A stretch of 22,273 bases of DNA from CAWACC01 sp964390695. Lineage in GTDB: Bacteria; Chlamydiota; Chlamydiia; Chlamydiales; Parachlamydiaceae. Positions 14,669 to 22,273 of the stretch are shown here, piece after piece; the stretch's first letter is position 1, and the number at the start of each line of letters is the position of its first letter. The notes under the pieces were generated by a model, which was not told the DNA's origin, searched no databases, and saw only the letters and a program-made list of their open reading frames with translations. The stretch is taken from positions 1-22,273 of the forward strand of contig CAYMKI010000039.1 in NCBI GenBank assembly GCA_964390695.1. Direction: 5' to 3'. The position numbers and the translations under genes are program-made.

Positions 14669-16102
14669 ATGACCGCAATAATCAATTCACTGAGAGCTCT
14701 ATTTACAAAGAACGAACCTGTTTCCAGTAATAAACCCATTGCAGCAACGACTGGAAACACAAACAAAAATCACGCTGACCACAAAACACAATCCGTCGCC
14801 AGCGAACAATTCAAGCTTAAGGCACTGCATTTTTTGCAAAGTCTTGCTGATGTCAAAGAACGCGATAGAATGAAAAATGCCTATAATATACTAAGATACA
14901 TCATGAACGCGGATTCAACGAAATCCAAGTTAAATGCTCATGATTTAACTATAGCTATCGAGTATTGTATCACACGCGCAGAAAAAGGCAATTTATCAGA
15001 AGAAGAATCCAGGGAAATCTCCGATTTCTTTGATAAAATTTCCAGCCTCCCAGTTGAAATATTCGATAGATGTGCACTACTGGGCAATAAAGTCGCTTTG
15101 CAGAAAGTATTATCTCCTGAATTGGCCAAGTTGATGAACGAACAAGATCAAAAACCAACCTTGAAAGACGATGTTCATCATCAACTTAACATTGCCATAG
15201 CCAAAGCTAAATTATCCATCAGGCTAGGACATGGAGCAGAAGGTGCCGGCGGATGCAACGGGGCCGTTAAGATTAAAAGCTTAGAAGGTAAGTATGTGGG
15301 AGTATTCAAACCGAAACCCCACCTTAAATGGTATCAAGTATCTGAACATCTGAAAAAATATTTCGGCCAAGCCAGGCTCTTAAACCATAAAGATGACATG
15401 GGGCAACAGTTTGCTGAAGTGGCAGGTTTTCAATTCGATGAGATCATGGGATTTAAACTGGCCCCTGCTGCTACGATGGCAGAACTCAAAAATCAAGATG
15501 GCGTATTTTTGGCTTTTTTGGATGGTTATAAACCCTTAGCTAAATGCGAAGAAGAGCTGGAAAAGAGAAATGGCTTCCAGTCCAAAGAAAAAGTAATGTG
15601 GCAAAAAATGTGCATTTACAATTTCTTGGTGGGCAATATGGATCCGCATAGCGAAAATATCTTCGTTAAAATGCAAAATTCTCAATTACAAGAAATTCGC
15701 ATGATAGACCATGGCAATTGCTTTATCGAGCAAAATCCTGGAACCGGAGCCCCTATCGGCAACCAAGGCCACTGGGGTAATTACAAAATATCTGACGCCC
15801 GATTTGAACCAGAAGTGCTAGAATTTATTCGTACTCACTTGACAGAAGACAAATTGGATGCATTCGTGCGAAGCGTAGGGGGAAGAGACAAATTCTGGAC
15901 TATCAAAATGGATCAGCTACAAAGAGCCAGATTGGATGCCCTGCGACATGGAGTGTTGTCTGGTGAAATTAAATCTCCTAGAGAACTATCTAAATTGCAT
16001 ACTTCTAAAGACATAGCCAAGTATGCTTTTAAACAAGAACGCTACGTGGAATGTAAAGAATCTACGGACGTAGGTGATTTTGCAGTGTTAGATATAAAAT
16101 AA
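14669..16102 (+). CDS. Phosphoinositide-kinase-like protein, effector candidate
   Basis: Residues 205-352 of 477 carry the core motifs of the PI3/PI4-kinase superfamily, closest in wording to type II PI 4-kinases. There is YVGVFKPK (209-216) for the ATP-binding lysine, YNFLVGNMDPHSENIFV (317-333) with catalytic Asp325 and Asn330, and MIDHGNCF (345-352) with metal-binding Asp347 in place of the IDNG of type II PI4K. The first 200 residues are helical with a polar, threonine-rich start and no membrane span. Similar kinases secreted by intracellular pathogens act on host phosphoinositides, so an effector role is inferred. A protein kinase activity on the same fold cannot be excluded. GGAGG at 14660-14664 is a strong ribosome site. 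The gene sits 27 bp after the lipase-like gene. Confidence 0.8.
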   Translation: MTAIINSLRALFTKNEPVSSNKPIAATTGNTNKNHADHKTQSVASEQFKLKALHFLQSLADVKERDRMKNAYNILRYIMNADSTKSKLNAHDLTIAIEYCITRAEKGNLSEEESREISDFFDKISSLPVEIFDRCALLGNKVALQKVLSPELAKLMNEQDQKPTLKDDVHHQLNIAIAKAKLSIRLGHGAEGAGGCNGAVKIKSLEGKYVGVFKPKPHLKWYQVSEHLKKYFGQARLLNHKDDMGQQFAEVAGFQFDEIMGFKLAPAATMAELKNQDGVFLAFLDGYKPLAKCEEELEKRNGFQSKEKVMWQKMCIYNFLVGNMDPHSENIFVKMQNSQLQEIRMIDHGNCFIEQNPGTGAPIGNQGHWGNYKISDARFEPEVLEFIRTHLTEDKLDAFVRSVGGRDKFWTIKMDQLQRARLDALRHGVLSGEIKSPRELSKLHTSKDIAKYAFKQERYVECKESTDVGDFAVLDIK

Positions 16103-16121
16103 TATTACTCAGATATTGATT

Positions 16122-16158
16122 ATGTTCAATCCTCGAGGTAAACTTGAGGATTGAACAT
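16122..16158 (+). terminator. Strong hairpin after the kinase-like gene
   Basis: ATGTTCAATCCTC (16122-16134) pairs exactly with GAGGATTGAACAT (16146-16158), and three more inner pairs (one G-U) can form around a GTAAA loop. It lies 19 bp after the kinase-like stop and between two convergent genes, so it could end transcripts from both sides. It lacks a T-run, so the mechanism is uncertain. Confidence 0.55.
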
Positions 16159-16191
16159 GTTCATGATGTATGATCAGAACAAATCATGCGA

Positions 16192-16326
16192 TCATTCTAT
16201 AGGTTGATCCATATTATGTTCTGTCACAGCTCTTTGTTTTTTTTCTCTTTTTTTAAGGCGTTTTTCTTTCAGAGACGCCAAGGGTTTCTTTTTAGCGTCT
16301 CGTTTATGTTCAAATCCTTTTGACAT
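16192..16326 (-). CDS. Small lysine-rich conserved protein, 44 residues
   Basis: On the minus strand the ATG at 16326 opens a 44-codon frame with a GAGG ribosome site 8 nt upstream. The peptide begins MSKGFEHKRDAKKKPLASLK and continues with an EKR/KKREKK stretch before a short acidic end, stopping at 16192-16194. Over a third of it is Lys or Arg. Small proteins of this form (MSKG, then KKKP, then KEKR) occur, as I recall, in many proteobacteria including Legionella and Coxiella, where their role is unknown. Nucleic-acid binding is a guess based on charge. The convergent arrangement with the kinase-like gene leaves 89 bp between them, which hold the shared hairpin. Confidence 0.8.
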   Translation of the reverse strand: MSKGFEHKRDAKKKPLASLKEKRLKKREKKQRAVTEHNMDQPIE

Positions 16327-16607
16327 ATAAATACCTCAATTTAATCAGCCATGTGCGCCAGTGAATTTGAAATTCGACGAACAAAGCTTCTACTTATTAT
16401 TAAGTAGGTTATTCTAATTATTTTACAATAAAAAAAAGTACTATTACTCGAGTTTTTATATAAGTATTCAGTACTTAACAAAAAATGTAAGTGATGTTTG
16501 TGAAAAGGAAGAATGATGAATGATAAAAACAAATCGATTGAAATAAATCTCTAAAGTCTATAAATTCATCAATATTTATCACCTTACTTTTTATTCAGGA
16601 TGTATGT
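16327..16607. other. AT-rich intergenic region with several short palindromes
   Basis: This gap lies between the divergent small lysine-rich gene and the efflux operon. It contains GAATTTGAAATTC (16363-16375), CTACTTA-TTAT-TAAGTAG (16390-16407), and two AGTACT palindromes about 35 bp apart. Any of these could be an operator for either flanking gene. No regulator gene is in view. A 63-codon minus-strand frame here looks spurious. Confidence 0.45.
16390..16407. promoter_or_regulatory. 18-bp inverted repeat, possible operator
   Basis: CTACTTA and TAAGTAG form a perfect 7-bp dyad around TTAT. It lies 64 bp upstream of the small lysine-rich gene and 200 bp upstream of the efflux operon, a position that suits a regulator site for the former better. 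The AT-rich composition makes chance a real possibility. Confidence 0.35.
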
Positions 16608-17804
16608 ATGGGCTTTAAAAACACAATGACTCCTCTGCTAAACCGCTTTTGTCAGCAGGGTATCATAACCTGCGCTGGATTCTTGATTTTCATGATGTCG
16701 GGCTGCGAAAGAGAGATGAAGCCCTACGATGCCCCTGCGGTAGAAGTAGCTACCCTTCATATTAAATCCGAAACGCTGCCGTTGGACCTGGAATATTTCG
16801 GGTTCGCCGAGAGTTCTCATCCCGTAGAGATTAGAGCGCGTGTGGATGGATATCTCAATAAAATCGGCTACACAGAAGGGGGGAGAGTCCAAGCTGGGGA
16901 TATACTCTTTGAAATCGATCCCTCGCCGTTCGAAGCGGCTCTTGATATCGCCAAGGGGGAACTAAAACGTCAAGAAGCCATCCTATGGGAAGCCAAAGTC
17001 ACAGAGGAACGACTCAAGCCATTATTTGAAAAAAAGGCTGCTAGTCAAAGAGACCTCGATGCTGCCACAGGCCAGAGGCTAGCCTCTGAAGCTGCGGTAG
17101 AATCAGCAAAAGCCGCAGTGAAGACAGCTCAACTCAACCTTGATTATACGATTATAAGATCACCTATCGACGGTTTGACCACACTGTCTAATTATCGCCA
17201 AGGCGCTTTGATTATGCCAGGACAGAATGGCTTGCTGACTACGGTTTCAGTGGTAGATCCTATTTGGATTAAATTCAATGTCTCCAGCAACGACATGCAG
17301 AAGATGGCCAATGACGCCCAGCTCAAAAGAGTGCGGTTGCCAGAGGGATTAAGTTTTGAAGTCGAGGTCATTTTAGCCGACGAAACTGTATTTCCCTATC
17401 GAGGAAAAGTAGATTTTACAGCACCTACTATCGATCCAGCTACCGGCACTATGGTGGTCAGGGCCACGATCAACAATCCCAGCTCTCTGGGACTTAACCA
17501 AATCCGACCCGGCTTGTTTGTGCGTGCGAAGCTTTTAGGGGCGGTACGTCCTGACGCTATTGCCGTGCCTCAGCAAGCTGTGCAACAAGGACAAAACGGA
17601 ATGTACGTGTTTGTGGTAAATAAAGACCAGCAAGCTGAAGTTAGAAATATCGAAGCGGGGGATTGGTATAAAAATCAGTGGATCATCACACAGGGGCTAG
17701 CTCCAGGTGATGAAGTCATAGTAGAAGGCGTCAATAAAGTCATGAATGGCCAAAAAGTAAAGGTCAAGACGCCAGCAGTAAACACAGAGCGCAATGATAA
17801 ATAA
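16608..17804 (+). CDS. RND efflux periplasmic adaptor (AcrA/MexA-like lipoprotein)
   Basis: This 398-residue membrane fusion protein links the inner-membrane pump to the outer-membrane channel. A hydrophobic leader (about residues 17-31) ends in the lipobox MSGC, giving lipidation at Cys33. The first lipoyl half (VEIRARVDGYLNKIGYTEG, about residues 71-89), a helical hairpin of about 90 residues, and the second half (TIIRSPIDGLTTLSNYRQGA) follow in the normal order, then beta-barrel and membrane-proximal domains with IDPATGT and RPGLFV. AGGA at 16597-16600 fits the ATG at 16608. The pump gene begins 21 bp after the stop. The class is the multidrug HAE1 type, but the substrate cannot be read from the sequence. 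Confidence 0.95.
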   Translation: MGFKNTMTPLLNRFCQQGIITCAGFLIFMMSGCEREMKPYDAPAVEVATLHIKSETLPLDLEYFGFAESSHPVEIRARVDGYLNKIGYTEGGRVQAGDILFEIDPSPFEAALDIAKGELKRQEAILWEAKVTEERLKPLFEKKAASQRDLDAATGQRLASEAAVESAKAAVKTAQLNLDYTIIRSPIDGLTTLSNYRQGALIMPGQNGLLTTVSVVDPIWIKFNVSSNDMQKMANDAQLKRVRLPEGLSFEVEVILADETVFPYRGKVDFTAPTIDPATGTMVVRATINNPSSLGLNQIRPGLFVRAKLLGAVRPDAIAVPQQAVQQGQNGMYVFVVNKDQQAEVRNIEAGDWYKNQWIITQGLAPGDEVIVEGVNKVMNGQKVKVKTPAVNTERNDK

Positions 17805-17825
17805 ACCATCTCAAGAGTTTCTCAC

Positions 17826-20800
17826 ATGATCTCGAAATTTTTCATCCATAGGCCCATCTTTGCGGCTGTGATTTCAATTCTTATTACGCTTGCGGGACTC
17901 ATAGCGATGAAGTCCCTGCCTATAGACCAATATCCTAATATTGTGCCTCCAATGGTATTAGTCACAGCCTCATACTATGGGGCTGACGCTAAGACAGTGT
18001 CGGAGACTGTGGCAGCGCCTTTAGAGCAGCAGATCAACGGTGTCGAAAACATGATCTACATGTACTCGCAGAATTCCTCATCAGGGGAGGTGTCTCTGAG
18101 TATTTTCTTTGAAATCGGCACTGATCCAGACCAAGCCCAAGTGAATGTGCAGAACCGCGTGAACATGGCCATGGCGTCATTGCCTGAAGAAGTCAGAAAA
18201 TATGGAGTGAATGTCAGCAAGCAAACCTCGAGTATGCTGATGGTGGTGTGCTTGCAATCCCCCGATGGGCGCTACGACGACATGTTCACCAGCAACTTTG
18301 CCAGCATCAATATTGTTAATGAATTGCTGAGGGTCAAAGGGGTTAGCAATGCCAACATTATTGGCGCTAGAGATTATTCGATGAGGATCTGGCTGCGTCC
18401 GGATATGATGGCCCAATTGGGCATCACCACACAAGACGTGATCAGATCTATCCAATCGCAAAACCAGCAATTCGCGGTAGGCCAGATCGGGCAGGCTCCT
18501 ACAGCATCTGCTGTGGCGCTTACTTTGCCGATCTCTACCAAAGGACGTCTTTCCAATCCGGAAGAGTTTGATAATATAATTCTCAAAGCCAAGCCTGATG
18601 GGTCTTTAGTGCTCCTTAAAGATATTGGATGGGCTGAATTGGGTGCGCAAAACTACGACGTAATGGGCTCCTTAAATGCAAAGCCTACGACATTAATCGC
18701 CGTATCCCAACAATCCGGCGCTAACGCTTTGGAAGTGGCAGAGAACGTCAAAGCCAGGCTGGCGGAGCTGTCAAAAACCTTTCCTAAAGGCATAGAGTAC
18801 ACTATTCCTTACGATACCACCAAATTTATTAAAGTCTCTATGTCTGAAGTGACCAAAACGATTTTCGAAGCCGCTCTTTTGGTTGTACTAGTCGTGTTTA
18901 TATTCCTGCAAAATCTGCGCGCTACCTGCATTCCCATTTTGGCTATGTTGGTTTCAATTATCGGTACCTTTGCCGGTATGTATATGCTCAACTATTCAAT
19001 CAACACTTTAACGCTCTTTGGAATGGTATTGGCTATCGGTATAGTCGTTGACGATGCGATTGTGATCATAGAAAACATTGAGCGAAATGTGAGGGAAAAA
19101 GGGTTAGAACCCAAGAAGGCGGCCATTGTGGCAATGGAGGAGGTTACAGGTCCTGTGATTGCTATCGTTTTTGTGCTTTGCGCTGTGTTTATTCCGGTCG
19201 CGTTCTTAGGAGGAATAGCTGGGCAGCTATACAGGCAATTTGCGATAACGATCGCCATCTCTGTCATCCTTTCCGGAATTGTGGCCCTGACTTTAAGTCC
19301 AGCAATAGCCCCTTATTTCATCAAAAGAAAAGAACGCCACTCCAAATTCTCTCTATGGTTTAATCGGGGTTTTGACAAATTGACCCATATCTACTTAAGG
19401 GGCGCAACATGGATTATGCATCACCGCATCATAAGCTTAGGTGCTGTAGCGCTGATGTTCATCGCTATATATGCCGCTTTTAAAGCCGTACCTTCGAGTT
19501 TTGTGCCCGGCGAAGACATGGGGTATATCATCGTCATGACAAATATGCCTGATGGCGCCAGCGTCGAACGCACCGAAAAAGTCTCTAAAGATATCGCAAA
19601 AATTGCCCTGGAAACACCAGGCATTGATTCCGATGTCAGCTTTTCCGGTTACAGTGTGATGGACTCATTACTGCGCAGCAATATGGGCGCCAGCTTTATT
19701 GTATTAGAGGATTGGGACAAGCGCAAGTCGTCGGAACTCAAATCCGATAATTTAATTGGACAGCTGTATTCTAAATTCAGCACCATTTCCGAAGGTCAGG
19801 TCATTGGATTTAATCCACCGGCAATCAACGGCTTGGGCACGGTGGGTGGATTTGAATTCTGGATTCTCAACAGAAGTACCGGAGGAAGCGAATATCTCTC
19901 CACGGTGGCCAACAACTTCATAGCTGCAGCGCGTACCCAACCTGAAATCACCGGCCTGTTTTCCATGTCAAAATCTGACAACATGCGCCTTTTTATCGAT
20001 TTAGATCGCCAAAAAGCGCTCTCATTGGGCGTTACCTTGGAAGACGTATACATCACCCTTCAAAGCTTGCTCGGATCGGTATACGTGAACGATTTTACTA
20101 AATTTGGACGGGTATACCGAGTGATGATGCAAGCAGAGCCAGCGTTTCGATCTTCCATAGATAATATTGGCGATATGTATGTGCGGTCTATACATGGTCA
20201 AATGGTCCCTCTTTTATCTTTGGTAAAAGTGAGATATGACAAAGGGCCAGCGGTCATTAGTCGTTTTAACGGCTTCGAAGCCATCAAAATCAATGGACAA
20301 GCAGCTCCGGGATATAGTTCTGGAGACGCTATGAATGCCATGGAAAACCTGGCCAAAGATATTTTGCCGGAAGGTATAACATTTTCTTGGAGCGGAGAGT
20401 CCTACCAAGAAAAAACCACCGGCGGCAGTTCGAATATCGTGCTTATCGGTGGCTTGATCATGGTATTTCTAGTGCTGGCAGCTCTTTATGAAAAATGGTT
20501 GCTGCCGTTATCCATACTCCTAGCTGTACCCTTCGGCATATTCGGAGCTTTGGCCGCCGTGTGGTTGTCGGGAATGTCCAACGACGTGTATTTTCAGGTT
20601 GGATTGGTGACGTTAATAGCGTTGTCTGCCAAAAATGCCATTTTGATTGTCGAGTTTGCCGTGATCAAGCATAAAGAAGAAGGCTTATCCTTAATCGATG
20701 CGGCCATAGAGGCATCAAAATTGCGCTTTAGAGCCATTTTAATGACTTCCTTAACATTCATATTCGGAGTCGTGCCGCTTGTATTCAGCACAGGGGCTGG

Positions 20801-20963
20801 AGCAGCCAGCCGCCACTCCGTAGGTACCGGAGTGTTAGGAGGGATGATTGCTGCTACGGTCTTGGCCATATTTTTCGTTCCCTTGTTTTTTGTTTTGTTT
20901 GAAAGCCTGTCTCTGCGTTTTAAATCCTCCACTACTCATGAACCAAAGGATGAGCATGTTTAA
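17826..20963 (+). CDS. RND efflux pump, HAE1 family (AcrB/MexB-like)
   Basis: This proton-driven drug exporter of the inner membrane is 1045 residues long, the normal size for AcrB relatives. It starts MISKFFIHRPIFAAVISILI, giving the first membrane helix, followed by LPIDQYPNI and the porter domain with YYGADAKTV. The proton-relay residues are present: Asp409 and Asp410 in GIVVDDAIVIIEN on helix 4 and Lys936 in LSAKNAILIVEFA on helix 10. Two sets of membrane helices flank the two large periplasmic loops, and the C-terminal region has FGVVPLVFSTGAGAASRHSV. The ribosome site (AAGAG) is modest, so translation may rely on coupling to the adaptor gene. Its 3' end overlaps the channel gene by 8 bp. 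No frameshift was seen. Confidence 0.97.
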   Translation: MISKFFIHRPIFAAVISILITLAGLIAMKSLPIDQYPNIVPPMVLVTASYYGADAKTVSETVAAPLEQQINGVENMIYMYSQNSSSGEVSLSIFFEIGTDPDQAQVNVQNRVNMAMASLPEEVRKYGVNVSKQTSSMLMVVCLQSPDGRYDDMFTSNFASINIVNELLRVKGVSNANIIGARDYSMRIWLRPDMMAQLGITTQDVIRSIQSQNQQFAVGQIGQAPTASAVALTLPISTKGRLSNPEEFDNIILKAKPDGSLVLLKDIGWAELGAQNYDVMGSLNAKPTTLIAVSQQSGANALEVAENVKARLAELSKTFPKGIEYTIPYDTTKFIKVSMSEVTKTIFEAALLVVLVVFIFLQNLRATCIPILAMLVSIIGTFAGMYMLNYSINTLTLFGMVLAIGIVVDDAIVIIENIERNVREKGLEPKKAAIVAMEEVTGPVIAIVFVLCAVFIPVAFLGGIAGQLYRQFAITIAISVILSGIVALTLSPAIAPYFIKRKERHSKFSLWFNRGFDKLTHIYLRGATWIMHHRIISLGAVALMFIAIYAAFKAVPSSFVPGEDMGYIIVMTNMPDGASVERTEKVSKDIAKIALETPGIDSDVSFSGYSVMDSLLRSNMGASFIVLEDWDKRKSSELKSDNLIGQLYSKFSTISEGQVIGFNPPAINGLGTVGGFEFWILNRSTGGSEYLSTVANNFIAAARTQPEITGLFSMSKSDNMRLFIDLDRQKALSLGVTLEDVYITLQSLLGSVYVNDFTKFGRVYRVMMQAEPAFRSSIDNIGDMYVRSIHGQMVPLLSLVKVRYDKGPAVISRFNGFEAIKINGQAAPGYSSGDAMNAMENLAKDILPEGITFSWSGESYQEKTTGGSSNIVLIGGLIMVFLVLAALYEKWLLPLSILLAVPFGIFGALAAVWLSGMSNDVYFQVGLVTLIALSAKNAILIVEFAVIKHKEEGLSLIDAAIEASKLRFRAILMTSLTFIFGVVPLVFSTGAGAASRHSVGTGVLGGMIAATVLAIFFVPLFFVLFESLSLRFKSSTTHEPKDEHV

Positions 20964-22273
20964 ACGAATTCCGCTAATCCTATGTCTCGCGGCTGCTAGT
21001 GCATGCGTGATGCACAAACCCTATTCAAGGCCATGCTTAGATGTACCTCCTGCATGGAGGTTATCGCTCGACGAACGAGATGCCACTCTAAATATCAAAT
21101 GGTGGGAACAGTTCCAAGACCCCGTCTTGTCGGATTTAATAGAAGAAGCATTGCAGGACAACCTCGATCTAAAGATTGCGATTGCCAGAGTCCAAGAGTT
21201 TTTTGCTCAATATAAAATTGTCAGATCTCAATTGTTTCCACAAATCAGTGGATCCGCTTCTGAATTTCGACAAGAGCAGTCCCTTGCGTTAAGCCCTGTG
21301 CCGCCGGGGGGCAGCAGAATATTTAATACCTATAATCTCGGCCTCAATTTAAACTTCGAGATCGACCTTTGGGGAAAACTGCTGAGTCAAACAGAGACCG
21401 CCTGGGCAATTTATTGTGAAAAAATAGAAGCCAGAAGAACCGTGGTTTTAACCCTGATTACCACTGTAGCAGGCACTTACATAACACTATGTCAGTATGA
21501 CAAGCAATTGGAAATCGCTACAAAGACCTTGATGTCAAGGGTAGAGTCCTATGATTTGGCTAATGAGCGTTACCTGGGAGGATTGACCTCTGAACTGGAA
21601 GTGAAACAAGCAGAATCTCTGGTAGATTCCGCCAAAGCCGATGTGAACCGCTTTGAAGTGCTTCAACAGAAAACCGAGAATTTGTTGTGTATATTGCTGG
21701 GCAGAAATCCTGGGCCCGTAGAACGAGGAGCAACTTTAACACAGCTAACGATGCCTTTTGACGTGCCAACAGGCCTACCGTCTGATGTATTAGAAAACAG
21801 GCCAGACATTCTGCAGGCCGAGGAACTATTGATTGCAGCCAATGCAAATATTGGGCAAGCCTTTGCTCAAGCCTTTCCTAGCTTATCATTGACCGGTGTA
21901 TATGGCAATGCTAGCTTGGAACTACATGACCTGCTCACAGGATTTTCTAGGACATGGCAGATCGGCACCTCCCTGTTTCAGTCTATCTATTCCGGCGGAA
22001 GGATCACGGCGCAGATCAAGGAAGCTGACGCTCAGTTCATGGAGGCTTTGTATCTCTACGAGCAGACCGTACTTCAAGCTTTCGGAGAAGTGAATGATGC
22101 TTTGATAGCCCATCAAAAAGCCTTGGAGATCTCTCATATCCTCAAACATCAAATAGATGTGCTGGACCGTTATCTGCTGCTTGCCAGATTGCAGTATGAT
22201 AATGGCCAAACCGACTATTTAAATGTTCTAGATGCAGAACGAAGTTTATTTACCGCGGAGCTGACCTCTGCAG
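20956..22273 (+). CDS. Outer-membrane efflux channel (OprM/TolC-like lipoprotein), cut by window end
   Basis: This is the third component of the efflux system, the outer-membrane and periplasmic duct. About 439 of an expected 460-490 residues are present. The leader MFKRIPLILCLAAASAC fits a lipoprotein with Cys17 as the lipidated residue, as in OprM. Typical features are WWEQFQDPVLSDLIEEAL near the start, FEIDLWGKL, the first helical barrel, LPSDVLENRPDILQAEELL at the repeat boundary, and SLFQSIYSGGR in the second half. The preferred ATG at 20956 has AAGGA at 20946-20950 with a 5-nt gap; an in-frame ATG at 20950 is too close to that site. The start lies inside the pump gene in another frame, so the two are translationally coupled. 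Confidence 0.94.
   Translation, partial: MFKRIPLILCLAAASACVMHKPYSRPCLDVPPAWRLSLDERDATLNIKWWEQFQDPVLSDLIEEALQDNLDLKIAIARVQEFFAQYKIVRSQLFPQISGSASEFRQEQSLALSPVPPGGSRIFNTYNLGLNLNFEIDLWGKLLSQTETAWAIYCEKIEARRTVVLTLITTVAGTYITLCQYDKQLEIATKTLMSRVESYDLANERYLGGLTSELEVKQAESLVDSAKADVNRFEVLQQKTENLLCILLGRNPGPVERGATLTQLTMPFDVPTGLPSDVLENRPDILQAEELLIAANANIGQAFAQAFPSLSLTGVYGNASLELHDLLTGFSRTWQIGTSLFQSIYSGGRITAQIKEADAQFMEALYLYEQTVLQAFGEVNDALIAHQKALEISHILKHQIDVLDRYLLLARLQYDNGQTDYLNVLDAERSLFTAELTSA

Noticed and set aside
16341..16532. 63-codon minus-strand frame in the gap before the efflux operon
   Set aside because: The region is AT-rich with several palindromes, the frame has no good ribosome site, and its product has no recognisable pattern.
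1..22273. CRISPR arrays, tRNA or rRNA genes
   Set aside because: No regularly spaced direct repeats and no tRNA- or rRNA-like conserved segments were seen on either strand.

Overview
The window looks like chromosome of an intracellular bacterium, most likely an amoeba-associated member of the Chlamydiae. This is inferred from the moderately AT-rich sequence, from a CTP synthase whose residue choices resemble chlamydial PyrG as I remember it, and from several genes that look like host-directed effectors. A Legionella/Coxiella-like gammaproteobacterium is the main alternative: the transaldolase is TalB-like, and the 44-residue lysine-rich protein resembles small proteins I recall from Legionellales. 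No rRNA or tRNA was seen, so the placement is tentative.

Layout. Positions 1-2974 (minus strand) hold a housekeeping run: a zinc-ribbon protein, transaldolase and CTP synthase, the last cut by the window edge at its C-terminus. Positions 2975-3338 are non-coding and contain a 46-bp inverted repeat and a MITE-like element of about 168 bp with ~55-bp imperfect terminal inverted repeats. Positions 3339-7366 encode an all-helical protein of unknown function and a metallo-beta-lactamase-fold protein resembling N-acylphosphatidylethanolamine phospholipase D (NAPE-PLD). Positions 7367-8142 hold two related 50-codon membrane-peptide genes, each ending inside a conserved interleaved stem pair (A-B-A'-B', pseudoknot topology), with a third, diverged unit between them. 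Positions 8143-10166 are a two-gene operon: a YopT/C58-like cysteine protease candidate and an exported M20 metallopeptidase. Positions 10184-10387 are a C-terminal relic of formamidopyrimidine-DNA glycosylase.

Positions 10478-12667 encode a type III glutamine synthetase. Positions 12905-16102 encode a lipase-like protein lacking the usual nucleophile serine, followed 27 bp later by a protein kinase/phosphoinositide-kinase-like protein. A 44-residue lysine-rich protein lies on the minus strand at 16192-16326. Positions 16608-22273 are a tripartite RND efflux operon (periplasmic adaptor, pump, outer-membrane channel), the channel being cut by the window end.

The most interesting part is the accessory stretch 5450-16102, which brings together a lipid-hydrolase-like protein, a cysteine-protease-like protein, a pseudo-lipase and a lipid-kinase-like protein, all plausible modifiers of host membranes or signalling. 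The clearest candidate for something undescribed is the duplicated small-peptide/pseudoknot module at 7473-8106. Its second stem differs between the two copies by three compensatory base-pair changes, which is direct sequence evidence for selection on an RNA (or cruciform DNA) structure.
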